NCBI RefSeq assembly: GCF_001310275.1
Contig: NZ_LGYZ01000065.1
Coordinates: 62,001 to 126,000, forward strand
DNA from: Nocardia arizonensis
GTDB lineage: Bacteria > Actinomycetota > Actinomycetes > Mycobacteriales > Mycobacteriaceae
Length of the DNA: 64,000 nt
Direction: 5' to 3'
The notes under the pieces are model-generated. The model was not told where the DNA came from and did not search any database. It saw only the letters and a program-made list of their open reading frames with translations. The position numbers and the translations under genes are program-made. Each line of letters opens with the position of its first letter. Within the stretch, counting starts at the first letter, position 1. Below are positions 44,952 to 53,631 of the stretch, one piece after another.

Positions 44952-46055
44952 TCACAGGTCGAGCACCAGGCGCCCGCCCGCCGATCGTGATACGCAGACG
45001 AGCATGTCACCCGCATCGCGTTCGGCGTCGGTGAGCACCCGGTCGCGATGGTCCACGGGTCCGGCGAGCACCCGCACCGCGCAGGTCCGGCAGAAACCCT
45101 GCCGACACGAGTACGGGCGGTCGGGACGCCGGTCGAGAATGGCGTCCAGCGCGGTTCGATCCGCCGGGACCTCGAATACCTCTGCGGTGGAGGCGATTTC
45201 GATGTCAAAGGGTTCGCCGTCGATGATCGGCGGTGGGGAGAACCGTTCGGAATGCAGTTCGATCCCCCGGTCCCGCACGGCATCGGCGACGACCGCGGTC
45301 ATCGCCACCGGTCCGCAGCAGTAGACCGCGGTACCGCGTCGCACGCCCGGCAGCAGCGCCGACGCGTCAGGCAGACCGTGTTCTTCGTCGGTCCGCACGG
45401 TCACCCGGCCGCCGAATCCCTCGACCTCCCGGAGGAAGGGAATGGTGTCGCGATCGCGTCCGGTGTAGACCATCGACCAGTCCAGGCCGAGTCGGTGCGC
45501 AAGTCGCGCCATCGGCAGGATCGGCGTGATCCCTATGCCGCCGGCGACGAAATGCACGCGCTCGGCCGGTGATCCGTGACCCGGCACCGCGAATGGGAAG
45601 CCATTGCGCGGTCCACGCACCGTGATCGGAGTGCCCACCGAGAGCGAGTCGTGCACCTCGGCCGAACCGCCGCCACCGTCGGGGATGCGACGTACGGCGA
45701 TGCGGTAACCGCGGGTGTCGGCCGGATCGCCGCACAGCGAATACTGGCGCAGCCGTCCCGAGGGCAGTTCCAGATCCAGGTGGGCGCCGGGTCGCCAGCG
45801 CGGCAGTTCCCGCCGGTCCGCGCCCTCGAATCGCAGGCTCACCACCTCCTCGGCGTGCGCCTCGACGCGCCGGTCGGTGACCACAAGAGCGATTCGGCGA
45901 TCATCTACGGTCGAGGCGACCTCGTGCCGATTGACGATCGTGGTCCATTTCAAGCGCGCGGTGGCTACCGCGTCGAGCACCCGGACGGCCCGGTCTCGAT
46001 CGCGCCTGCCGAACAGATCGGCCGGCAAACCCTCGGGAATCGGCGCCGGGTTCAC
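44952..46055 (-). CDS. Flavin/2Fe-2S oxidoreductase (PDR/VanB type)
   Basis: 367 aa from GTG 46055, overlapping the upstream stop by 4 bases. FAD-binding RQYSLCGDPAD and NAD-binding GGIGITPILPMA precede a C-terminal 2Fe-2S ferredoxin domain with YSCRQGFCRTCAVRVL and a final CVS. It passes electrons from NAD(P)H to an oxygenase, very likely its coupled di-iron neighbour. Confidence 0.9.
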   Translation of the reverse strand: MNPAPIPEGLPADLFGRRDRDRAVRVLDAVATARLKWTTIVNRHEVASTVDDRRIALVVTDRRVEAHAEEVVSLRFEGADRRELPRWRPGAHLDLELPSGRLRQYSLCGDPADTRGYRIAVRRIPDGGGGSAEVHDSLSVGTPITVRGPRNGFPFAVPGHGSPAERVHFVAGGIGITPILPMARLAHRLGLDWSMVYTGRDRDTIPFLREVEGFGGRVTVRTDEEHGLPDASALLPGVRRGTAVYCCGPVAMTAVVADAVRDRGIELHSERFSPPPIIDGEPFDIEIASTAEVFEVPADRTALDAILDRRPDRPYSCRQGFCRTCAVRVLAGPVDHRDRVLTDAERDAGDMLVCVSRSAGGRLVLDL

Positions 46056-46954
46056 GAGGCGGCGGCCTGGGCGGCGGGCGAGACGGCCAGGTAGGCGACG
46101 GCCTGCGCGGTGGAACCCACCGAACCCGGATCGTAGCCGGGCTTGAAGGTCGACAGCGCGCTCCGCAGCAGTGAGGGCACACCGGGCAGCGCTCCGCGCC
46201 ACATCGCACCGAACACCTCCGTCAGCAGGCGCGGATAGCCGAGATCGGGCAGCGCCGGATCCTGGTGCACAAGGAATTTGGCGCCGCGCACGACCAGGGT
46301 CAGGAAGATCGGGAACACGATGGTCATGATGGCGGCGCGCCGCACGTAGCCCGTGCCGAAATACCCGGCGACGTCGTGCGCGACGTGGCGATGTTCGACC
46401 TCCTCGGCCCCGTGCCAGCGGAACAGGTCGGCCACCCGCGGGTCGGCCTCGAACCGTTCCAGATCGGCATTGAGGACCCAGTCGCCGAGGTAGGCGAAGA
46501 AGTGTTCGAGGCAGGCGATGAATGCGAGTCGCTCGACCATGTGCTGGCGACCGCCGACATCCCCCGACCCGACGGAACCGAGCGTCTTACGGAACAGGTA
46601 CTCCGCTTGGCGCAGATACGGTTCGGGATCGATACCGTTGGCGGCGAGCACGTCGTGCAATACCCTGTCGTGGGTCCGGGCGTGCATCGCCTCTTGCCCG
46701 ATGAAGCCGAGCATGGCCTCCCGCAGTTTCTCGTCCCGCACGTACGGCAGCGCCTCGGTATAGGCAGCGCAGAACATGCGCTCCCCTTCGGGCAGAAGCA
46801 AATTGAGCGCGTTGATCAGATGGGAGGCGACCGGTTCGGCGGGCATCCAGTGCAGCGGAGTGTCGGCCCAGTCGAATCGGACGTCGCGCGCGTGCAGGGC
46901 GACCTCACCGGGATCGGTATCGATCCGCCGCCTGTCTCGGCGAAGTAGCTTCAT
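46052..46954 (-). CDS. Metal-dependent hydrolase family protein (PF10118), di-iron fold
   Basis: 300 aa. Helical bundle with Glu/His pairs: EGERMF, GQEAMHARTHDRVLHDV, EHFFAYLGDW and EEVEHRHVAHDV, which suit a di-iron site. Family members are annotated as metal-dependent hydrolases but probably are oxygenases or desaturase-like. Translational coupling to the 2Fe-2S reductase supports a monooxygenase acting on a lipid. A KstR-like site lies in its divergent promoter region. Confidence 0.8.
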   Translation of the reverse strand: MKLLRRDRRRIDTDPGEVALHARDVRFDWADTPLHWMPAEPVASHLINALNLLLPEGERMFCAAYTEALPYVRDEKLREAMLGFIGQEAMHARTHDRVLHDVLAANGIDPEPYLRQAEYLFRKTLGSVGSGDVGGRQHMVERLAFIACLEHFFAYLGDWVLNADLERFEADPRVADLFRWHGAEEVEHRHVAHDVAGYFGTGYVRRAAIMTIVFPIFLTLVVRGAKFLVHQDPALPDLGYPRLLTEVFGAMWRGALPGVPSLLRSALSTFKPGYDPGSVGSTAQAVAYLAVSPAAQAAAS

Positions 46955-47082
46955 CGGTACTCCTCGATCTCACCGCAACGATTCCTGCGCGGCTGTAGCA
47001 ATGATCATACACATACATAGAACTTCGAGTAACACACATATTTCGACCACCGATTCCCGCAATGAGCTGCTGAAATGAGGGC

Positions 47083-47096
47083 TATAACACGTTCTA
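47083..47096. promoter_or_regulatory. KstR-like operator between di-iron gene and WS/DGAT
   Basis: TATAACACGTTCTA matches all fixed bases of TNNAACNNGTTNNA. It lies 13 bases before the WS/DGAT start and 128 bases from the divergent di-iron gene. Confidence 0.55.
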
Positions 47097-47109
47097 GTAG
47101 AATCTCGCT

Positions 47110-48510
47110 ATGGAACGATTGACAGGATTGGATGCCAGTTTTCTGTATCTGGAGACGCCGACCCAGCACCTGCACGTGTGCGCGCTGCTGATCCTCGATC
47201 CTCGTTCGGGTGGTAGTCCCTACTCGTACGACTCGTTCAAAGAAGAACTGAGCCGACGACTACCCCTGATCCCGCAGATGCGAAGGCGCATCCGCGAGGT
47301 CCCGCTCAATCTCGATCACCCGGTGTGGGTGGACGACCCGAAATTCGACCTGGACAACCACATCCACCGCGTAGGCCTGCCCACCCCCGGGCAGTCGCAC
47401 GAACTCGCCGAACTGGTCGCCGACATCGTGAGCACTCCGATGGACCGCGCGCGTCCGTTGTGGGAGATGACCGTGGTCGAAGGTCTGGCCCGCGGCGATA
47501 TCGCGGTCGTCTGCAAATACCACCACGCCACGGTCGACGGTGTCACGGCCGCCGACATGCTGCTGAGCCTGTGCGACTTCGGCCACGACGCCGCCGGCGA
47601 CGAGGCGGACGGACAGTGGAAGCCGGAACCGCAGCCTGCGAGGTGGAAACTGCTGACCGACGCGGCGGTGCGGTTGCCGACCAAGGCGGGCGTGCTCGGC
47701 ATGGTACCGAAAACCCTCGGCGTATTGGCAGGTTTCGTCCAGCGCAGGCGAAACAACCAGCGCGGCATGGCGCTACCGCTCACCGCCCCGCGCACGCCGC
47801 TGAACAAGACCATCACCGCACGGCGCACCGTGGCCTTCACCCGGACAGACCTGGATACGGTCACCGAGATCAAGAGATCGTTCGGGGTGAGCGTCAATGA
47901 CGTGGTGATGACGGTCGTGGGCGGGGTACTGCGCGACTACCTGCTCGAGCACGACGAACTGCCGGATCGCTCGCTCATCGCCTCGGTTCCGGTTTCGGTG
48001 CACGGGCGGACCCGGCACAGCGACGGTATCAACAAGGTCTCCTCGCTGTTCGCCGAGCTCGGCACCGATATCGGTGACCCGAGCGCCCGGCTGCGCGCGG
48101 TAGCCGCGGCCAATCGGCACGCCAAGGCCGAGCACGAGAAGGTCGGCGCGGACTTCCTGCGCGACTGGTCCACATACGCCCCGCCCAATATCTTCCAGTT
48201 CGCCGCGCGCCTTTATTCGGATCTGGGGCTGGCCGAACACCATCCGGTGGTGCACAACCTGGTGGTATCGAATGTCCCGGGTCCGTCCAACCCGCTGGAC
48301 TTCCTCGGCGTACGGATCGCGGGCATGTACCCGTTCGGACCGGTATTCCACGGCGCGGGGCTCACGGTGACCGTACTGTCGCTCGACGGTCATCTGGACT
48401 TCGGATTCATCGCCTGCCGTGATCTGGTGCCGGACATCGCCGCACTCGCCGACGCGGTCCCCGCGGCCGTCGACGAATTGCTTCTCGCGGCACGCGAATC
48501 GCACCGCTGA
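47110..48510 (+). CDS. Wax ester synthase/diacylglycerol acyltransferase (WS/DGAT)
   Basis: 466 aa, the usual length. The N-terminal MERLTGLDASFLYLETPTQH and the active site HHATVDG (His138, His139, Asp143) are canonical; NVPGPSNPL marks the C-terminal domain. It esterifies acyl-CoA with diacylglycerol or fatty alcohols for storage lipid. A KstR-like operator upstream suggests control with lipid or sterol catabolism. Confidence 0.94.
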   Translation: MERLTGLDASFLYLETPTQHLHVCALLILDPRSGGSPYSYDSFKEELSRRLPLIPQMRRRIREVPLNLDHPVWVDDPKFDLDNHIHRVGLPTPGQSHELAELVADIVSTPMDRARPLWEMTVVEGLARGDIAVVCKYHHATVDGVTAADMLLSLCDFGHDAAGDEADGQWKPEPQPARWKLLTDAAVRLPTKAGVLGMVPKTLGVLAGFVQRRRNNQRGMALPLTAPRTPLNKTITARRTVAFTRTDLDTVTEIKRSFGVSVNDVVMTVVGGVLRDYLLEHDELPDRSLIASVPVSVHGRTRHSDGINKVSSLFAELGTDIGDPSARLRAVAAANRHAKAEHEKVGADFLRDWSTYAPPNIFQFAARLYSDLGLAEHHPVVHNLVVSNVPGPSNPLDFLGVRIAGMYPFGPVFHGAGLTVTVLSLDGHLDFGFIACRDLVPDIAALADAVPAAVDELLLAARESHR

Positions 48511-48531
48511 TCGGATTTCCCGCACCGGTTC

Positions 48532-48545
48532 TGTAACGTGTTCCA
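48532..48545. promoter_or_regulatory. KstR-like operator upstream of the SDR gene
   Basis: TGTAACGTGTTCCA matches all fixed bases of TNNAACNNGTTNNA, 32 bases before the SDR start. Confidence 0.55.
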
Positions 48546-48577
48546 GTACATGAATCGGCGAGAGACGGAGGTCCGCG

Positions 48578-49318
48578 ATGGGGCGGTTGACCGATAAAGT
48601 AGCATTGATCAGTGGTGCGGCCCGCGGCATGGGCGCCGCGCACGCCAGGGCGATGGTGGCACAGGGTGCCCGCGTGGTGATCGGCGACATCCTCGACGAA
48701 CCGGGTGCCGCGCTCGCCGCCGAACTAGGCGATTCCGCGGTCTACGTCCATCTCGACGTGCGCGAGAAGCAGCAGTGGCTCGACGCGGTCGCCGAGGCCG
48801 TTGCCCGCTACGGTGGACTGCACATCCTGGTGAACAACGCGGGCATCGTCAACGGCAACCGCCTCGTCGATTTCGAAACCGCCGAATGGCAGCGCATTCT
48901 CGACATCAACCTGACCGGCACCTTCTTCGGCATGCAGGCCGCGACGCCGCCCATGATCGAGGCGGGCGGCGGGTCGATCGTCAATATCTCCTCGGTGGAA
49001 GGTATGCGCGGCAGCCCCGGACTGCACGGCTACACGGCGACCAAATTCGCGGTGCGCGGACTCACCAAATCCGCGGCACTCGAATTGGCGCCGCACGGAA
49101 TTCGCGTCAACTCGGTCCATCCGGGATTCATCAACACGCCGATGACCGAGGGCATACCGTCGGATTTCCTCCAGATTCCGCTGGGCCGCGGCGCCGACCC
49201 GTCCGAGGTGTCGGCGCTGGTCACCTTCCTCGCCAGTGACGAATCCTCGTATTCGACCGGTGCGGAATTCATCATCGATGGCGGACTCACCGTCGGGGTG
49301 CCCCACAAGAGCGGTTAG
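48578..49318 (+). CDS. Short-chain dehydrogenase, hydroxysteroid dehydrogenase-like
   Basis: 246 aa. The cofactor loop SGAARGMG, NNAG, catalytic Ser139 (NISS), Tyr152 and Lys156 (YTATK) are all present. GD at the end of strand 2 favours NAD(H). Best fit is the 3-alpha/20-beta-hydroxysteroid dehydrogenase branch. The KstR-like operator upstream supports a sterol or lipid role. It converges with the YdcF gene with a 4-base overlap. Confidence 0.9.
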   Translation: MGRLTDKVALISGAARGMGAAHARAMVAQGARVVIGDILDEPGAALAAELGDSAVYVHLDVREKQQWLDAVAEAVARYGGLHILVNNAGIVNGNRLVDFETAEWQRILDINLTGTFFGMQAATPPMIEAGGGSIVNISSVEGMRGSPGLHGYTATKFAVRGLTKSAALELAPHGIRVNSVHPGFINTPMTEGIPSDFLQIPLGRGADPSEVSALVTFLASDESSYSTGAEFIIDGGLTVGVPHKSG

Positions 49319-50325
49319 GCCGCGGCATCCCCGACTGCGAGCACGGCGATCGGCGGCAAGGCCGCCAGGACCAGACAGGCGAGGATATTCGTCCACCTGT
49401 ATCGCACGACCAAGGCGACGAATTCGCGCAAGATCGCAGTGGGCAGATAGTAGAGGGCGGTTCGGGCGCCGATCACCTCGGCGTCCAGACCGAGTTCGCG
49501 CGCCAGGATCGCGGTGCGCAGGACATGGAAATTGCTGGTGACCAACACCAGACGAGCGGTACCACCCCGCTCGGTGAGCAATCCCTCCGTGAACAGCAGA
49601 TTCTCCCTGGTGTCGGTGGAACGATCCTCGCGCAGGATCACCTCCGGCGGGAGTCCGCCCGCGACCAGGTAGTCCGACATGGCCTCTGCTTCGGCCACCT
49701 CTTCGTCGGGCCCCCTGCCGCCGCTGGTCACGATGACCGGGGTGCGACCGGCGGCGACTTCGGCGCGGTAAACCGCTACCGCCCGATCGAGGCGGCTCGC
49801 CAGCAATGGCGACACCCGGCCATCGACGAGTCCGCAACCGTGCACGACGATCGCGTCCATGCCCGCACGGTAACCGAGATGGCCGTACAGGTAGGCGTAG
49901 AGGAGGAAGGCTAGCAGCAGTAGGCCGAAGTAGCCGACCACCAGGGTCACCGAGGCGGTGACGACGGTGAACCACGAATTCCCGAGGACATACGCGGTGA
50001 CGTAGAGCGCATACGGCACGAGGAAGACCGCGGCGGCGCCCACCGGCAACACCGTGTGCGGACGAATGCCCTCCCGCCGCACCAATTGCACACCATTGAG
50101 CAGCAACGAACCCGCCGGCGCCATCATCAGCAGCGGCGCGAGGATCACCAGTACCAGGGCGAGCAGCGGCAGGGCCGACCCGTTGCCCAGGGTCAGCGCC
50201 CACACGCCGGTGAAAATCGCGCCGAGTAGCAGGAATAACCCGTTGCCCAGCCGCCGCCGGTCGGTGAGGAAACGCACCGCGAACACCGCGAGCAGGCCGA
50301 GGCCGATGGCGAGCAGAATCACCAC
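49315..50325 (-). CDS. YdcF family protein (DUF218) with membrane domain
   Basis: 336 aa from GTG 50325 (GTG 50322 also possible). About five to six transmembrane helices (residues 1-160) precede the DUF218 domain with AIVVHGCGLVDGRVSP, TSGGRGPDE, EDRSTDTREN and VTSNFHVLRT. Family members may be SAM-binding or act in envelope polysaccharide (ElyC/SanA-like) metabolism. The activity is unknown. Confidence 0.85.
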   Translation of the reverse strand: MVILLAIGLGLLAVFAVRFLTDRRRLGNGLFLLLGAIFTGVWALTLGNGSALPLLALVLVILAPLLMMAPAGSLLLNGVQLVRREGIRPHTVLPVGAAAVFLVPYALYVTAYVLGNSWFTVVTASVTLVVGYFGLLLLAFLLYAYLYGHLGYRAGMDAIVVHGCGLVDGRVSPLLASRLDRAVAVYRAEVAAGRTPVIVTSGGRGPDEEVAEAEAMSDYLVAGGLPPEVILREDRSTDTRENLLFTEGLLTERGGTARLVLVTSNFHVLRTAILARELGLDAEVIGARTALYYLPTAILREFVALVVRYRWTNILACLVLAALPPIAVLAVGDAAA

Positions 50326-50840
50326 GACACCGTAGCCGCCCGCGGCGCCCGTGCGGCGATCCGCACTCCCACAAGGCAACTCCCGCAACCGACCGGTTTG
50401 CTACGCCCGAGTCAGGACCTCCGCGTGTCCGATTCGGGACCTTAGGCAGTAAATAGGTTTGAAATCCTATATATTCGCCAGAGCGCCCCGGTGGGCGTTC
50501 TAAGGTGGCTATCGACCCGCTACCCCGCATCGGCGGGTCGGGCCGCGGTGGAACCACGCACCGGTATCCAACAACAACCGCGCCCGCAATGGTGCCGGAG
50601 AGGTGAATCGCTTCCCTCTCCGGTGCCATTTCACCTTGTTAGGCCCGTTGTGCCCCAGCCAGATACACCGGTCCGCGCCGGGGGTGGTTCGTATGCGCAG
50701 TGCGGCGGCACGGCTCGGCGCGCCGCACGGCTCGTTGGATCGACGTATGCCCGCATTCCATAGGCGCACGTCGAAACCGCACCGCGACCCACGCCCTCCC
50801 CCGACGCGCGCCGGCCAGCACCCACGAACGGAGATCAGCC
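50326..50840. other. Intergenic region with structured RNA candidate
   Basis: 515 bases without a convincing gene. It holds AT-rich promoter-like sequence near 50447-50480 (AGTAAATAGG, CCTATATATTCG), a candidate riboswitch (50506-50632) with a stable 14-bp stem, and then GC-rich sequence up to the small gene at 50841. Confidence 0.5.
50506..50632 (+). ncRNA. Candidate cyclic di-AMP (ydaO-like) riboswitch
   Basis: GCTATCGACCCGCTACCCCG opens the region; GGTGGAACCACGC and GAGAGGTGAATCGC resemble the conserved GGGGAACCC and GGGGTGAATCG blocks of ydaO leaders. The 14-bp stem at 50590-50628 (TGGTGCCGGAGAGG with its complement, two G-T pairs) closes around TGAATCG. The class usually precedes cell-wall hydrolase genes; here the next gene encodes only 72 residues, so the call is tentative. 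Confidence 0.35.
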
Positions 50841-51059
50841 GTGCCACACGATTTCGACACCACCCACTCCCGCAGCGAGGTGGCCTGGATTCCGCATCGG
50901 AAGCTCTTCATCGCCTACAGCAGCCAGTTCCCCGGCCTCTTCCACACCGACGCGAGTTCCGCGTACCGCGCGCGCCGCAAGATCGACGAGCGCATCCGCG
51001 ACCTCCTCATCACCAACGACCTTCCCGAAGCTCCCACCGAACCGAAGCCGGGCCCGTAG
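50841..51059 (+). CDS. Hypothetical protein, 72 aa
   Basis: GTG start with GGAG 8 bases upstream. The sequence (VPHDFDTTHSRSEVAWIPHR, then FIAYSSQFPGLFHTDASSAY) is charged and aromatic, with a basic helix (RARRKIDERIRDLL). No membrane segment. No family is recognised. It is the first gene after the candidate riboswitch and converges with the amidase. Confidence 0.55.
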   Translation: MPHDFDTTHSRSEVAWIPHRKLFIAYSSQFPGLFHTDASSAYRARRKIDERIRDLLITNDLPEAPTEPKPGP

Positions 51060-51090
51060 GGCACGGTGCGCTCCGACACACTGTCGGATG

Positions 51091-52503
51091 TCACCGCCCC
51101 CACCAGGGTTCGGGATAGTGATGGTCCCAGTGGAGTTCGGCCTCCAGTTGGGCCGCGACCGCGACCAGCAGGCGTTCCGACTCCGCCGGGCCCATGAGTT
51201 GCGCACCCACGGGCAGCCCCTCGTCGGTGAATCCGGCGGGGATATTCACACTCGGCCAACCGAGAGCATTCCACGGAAAGGTGTACGGACACGTTCGTAT
51301 GATCATCCGCTCGGTCGCCATGCTGCCGAGTCCGTCCATCGCGTGAACCGGAGGTGGAGGGGTCGACGTGGTGGGTGCCAGCACCACATCGAATTCGCCG
51401 AATACGTCCCCGATCTGCTTGTGCAGCAACGATTCCGCGGCGCGAGCCGCCCGCAGGACGGGACCCGAGAGCAGTCTGCCGTGGCGGACCTTGGCCCGCG
51501 TTCGCGCTTCGACGCGGGCGCCGGGCAGGGCGCGGAACTGCTCGGCGACGCCGGCGCTGAGTCGCGAGAGGACGGAAAGGCTGAGCACGAGTCCGTAGTC
51601 GAGGTCGCGGGCGATGACCTCGTGACCGAGGACGCGCAGGCAAGACGCTATCCGCAGCACTCCCGCGCGCACGTCCGGGTGCAGTCGCGCACCTGTCGTG
51701 GTGATCGGGGGGCTCAGGGCGAGCGCGATCCGCAACCGGCCCGGGTCGGTGCCGACCGCATCCGAAACAGGTTCGTGCGCCGCCGCATGCGTATCCGATT
51801 CGGGCGAGCCGGACACCACGTCGAGAAGCAGTGCCGCGTCGGCCACCGTACGTGCCAGCGGACCGATGACCGTCAGACCGTGGAAGGGTTCGATGTACGG
51901 CCACGGCGAGACGCGACCCCGTTGCGGTTTGATGCCGACCAGATTCGTCCACGCGGCCGGAATGCGAATCGATCCGCCGCCGTCGGATCCGAGAGCGGCG
52001 GGCACCAACCCCGCGGCCACCGCCGCCGCACTTCCCCCGGAGGATCCACCCGGCGTGTGTTCACCGTTCCACGGATTGCGGGTGTACCCGAACGCCGGGG
52101 CATCGGTGAACGGCCACTGTCCGAGTTCTGGCATATTCGTCTTGCCGACGATAACGGCTCCCGCCGTGCGGAGTCGACGCACCACCTCGGAATCGGCCTT
52201 CTTCGGCGGGAAATCGCCACCACAGCCGAACGAGGTGGACATCCCGGTCACATCGCTGTCGTCCTTCACCGCGATCGGCACACCGAGCAGCGGCAGCCGC
52301 ACACCCGCCGCGATCCGCCAATCCGCCTTCTCGGCCTCGACCACGGCCGATTCCCCACGGACAACTCGGAACGCATTGAGACTCGATGCGCTCGCCTCGA
52401 TCCGATTCAACGTCTCGATGACCGTGTCACGGGAGGTGACCTCGCCGCGGGCCAGTGCCCCGACAAGATCGGTGAGGCCGCGATAGTGCGCCGGGGCGGT
52501 CAT
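51091..52503 (-). CDS. Amidase (amidase signature family)
   Basis: 470 aa. The catalytic triad is visible: Lys80 (GVPIAVKDD), cis-Ser154 (HTPGGSSGGSAA) and nucleophile Ser178 (GSDGGGSIRIPA). It hydrolyses amides or esters. It lies 22 bases after the hydrolase gene and may tailor the product of the upstream NRPS-PKS cluster, or be a neighbour only. Confidence 0.9.
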   Translation of the reverse strand: MTAPAHYRGLTDLVGALARGEVTSRDTVIETLNRIEASASSLNAFRVVRGESAVVEAEKADWRIAAGVRLPLLGVPIAVKDDSDVTGMSTSFGCGGDFPPKKADSEVVRRLRTAGAVIVGKTNMPELGQWPFTDAPAFGYTRNPWNGEHTPGGSSGGSAAAVAAGLVPAALGSDGGGSIRIPAAWTNLVGIKPQRGRVSPWPYIEPFHGLTVIGPLARTVADAALLLDVVSGSPESDTHAAAHEPVSDAVGTDPGRLRIALALSPPITTTGARLHPDVRAGVLRIASCLRVLGHEVIARDLDYGLVLSLSVLSRLSAGVAEQFRALPGARVEARTRAKVRHGRLLSGPVLRAARAAESLLHKQIGDVFGEFDVVLAPTTSTPPPPVHAMDGLGSMATERMIIRTCPYTFPWNALGWPSVNIPAGFTDEGLPVGAQLMGPAESERLLVAVAAQLEAELHWDHHYPEPWWGR

Positions 52504-52525
52504 CGGGTCCTCACGAATAGGACTG

Positions 52526-53518
52526 TCACGGTGCGAGTTCCGGCTCTTCGGAAGGGCTTTCCTGCAGGAAGTCCAGGATCAGCGCGGTCACTTCAGCCGG
52601 ACTGTCCACATGTGTGAAATGGGAAGACTTCTTAACCCGGTGGAATTGCGCGTCGGGAATGAGTTCCGCCAATTTGTCGCCGGTGGCGGGCGGCACCATG
52701 GGATCACGATCGGCGTAGATCAGTTGCAGCGGCATCGGAAAGGACTGCCCCGCGGCCTTGCGGCGTTCGAGGGTCGTAGTGAAGTCGGCGAAATCGCGCG
52801 GCGCCATGACATCGCGCAGATATCCGACGAAGGCATTCGTGCCCTCGGACGTAGCGAGGGCATCGCCGTATTCCCGCGCCTCTTCCACCGACTTCAGCGT
52901 CTCGTTGTAGTAGTGCACGATCCAGTGCGCCCACCGTGTGGTGTCACGGCGCAGCCACCAGCCGAATATCTCCGGCGCACCCGGTAGCGAGAGCGCCGCG
53001 TGCATGGCATGGAAGCGCCGCTGAGCGAAGGCCAGCGCATGGATGTTGACCAGTCGCGAGAACGCACTGGAATCGGCGAGCGCGTGGCGCATACACAAGT
53101 ATCCGCCGAGCGAGTTCCCGACGGCGGCGCAGCCCTGCACACCGAGCGCCGCCTGGAATTCGCCGATCCAGGCGGACATCGATGCCGCCGAGAAGCGCAC
53201 CGTCGGATTGCCGCTGCGCCCAGCGCCCGGCAGGTCGGGGATGATCAGCTGATAGTGCGCACCCAGGCCCTCGAGGATGTAGCGCCACGAGTAGCTGCTC
53301 GTCATCAGACCGTGGATGAGTAATAGGGGCGGACCGTCCCCGTACTCCCGATAGTGAATCCGAATTTTCCCCAGTGATGCCGAATCCATCTCCAACTCGT
53401 GCGGTGTCGAGGAGTAGTAGGGATGCGGTTGCGACGGCCGCTCGGGCAGTGACGAATACGGCATTTGCTGGAAAGGGTTCAACGATCGTGCGGACACTGC
53501 GCCGGCTCCAATCGACAT
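52526..53518 (-). CDS. Alpha/beta-fold hydrolase
   Basis: 330 aa from ATG 53518 with GGAGGG 6 bases upstream. HG loop (LLLIHGLMTSSYSW), nucleophile Ser136 in GNSLGG, and a late His in SSHFTHVDSP complete the triad. The MhpC-like C-C bond hydrolase or lipase branch is likely. A KstR2-like palindrome lies in its promoter. Possibly a thioesterase-like tailoring enzyme of the cluster. Confidence 0.85.
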   Translation of the reverse strand: MSIGAGAVSARSLNPFQQMPYSSLPERPSQPHPYYSSTPHELEMDSASLGKIRIHYREYGDGPPLLLIHGLMTSSYSWRYILEGLGAHYQLIIPDLPGAGRSGNPTVRFSAASMSAWIGEFQAALGVQGCAAVGNSLGGYLCMRHALADSSAFSRLVNIHALAFAQRRFHAMHAALSLPGAPEIFGWWLRRDTTRWAHWIVHYYNETLKSVEEAREYGDALATSEGTNAFVGYLRDVMAPRDFADFTTTLERRKAAGQSFPMPLQLIYADRDPMVPPATGDKLAELIPDAQFHRVKKSSHFTHVDSPAEVTALILDFLQESPSEEPELAP

Positions 53519-53549
53519 GGTTTTCCCTCCGCGGAGTTCTTGCAATGAT

Positions 53550-53563
53550 TACAAGAGCTTGGT
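53550..53563. promoter_or_regulatory. KstR2-like palindrome upstream of the hydrolase
   Basis: TACAAGAGCTTGGT fits the published KstR2 consensus ANCAAGNNCTTGNT except for the first base. It lies 32 bases before the hydrolase start, in the 113-base gap after the MMPL gene. Confidence 0.35.
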
Positions 53564-53631
53564 GACGTTAGGGTACCAACCCGCTCACACGGTTGCAACC
53601 AACTCGGTGGCTGCCGAATAGCCGTCTGGCC

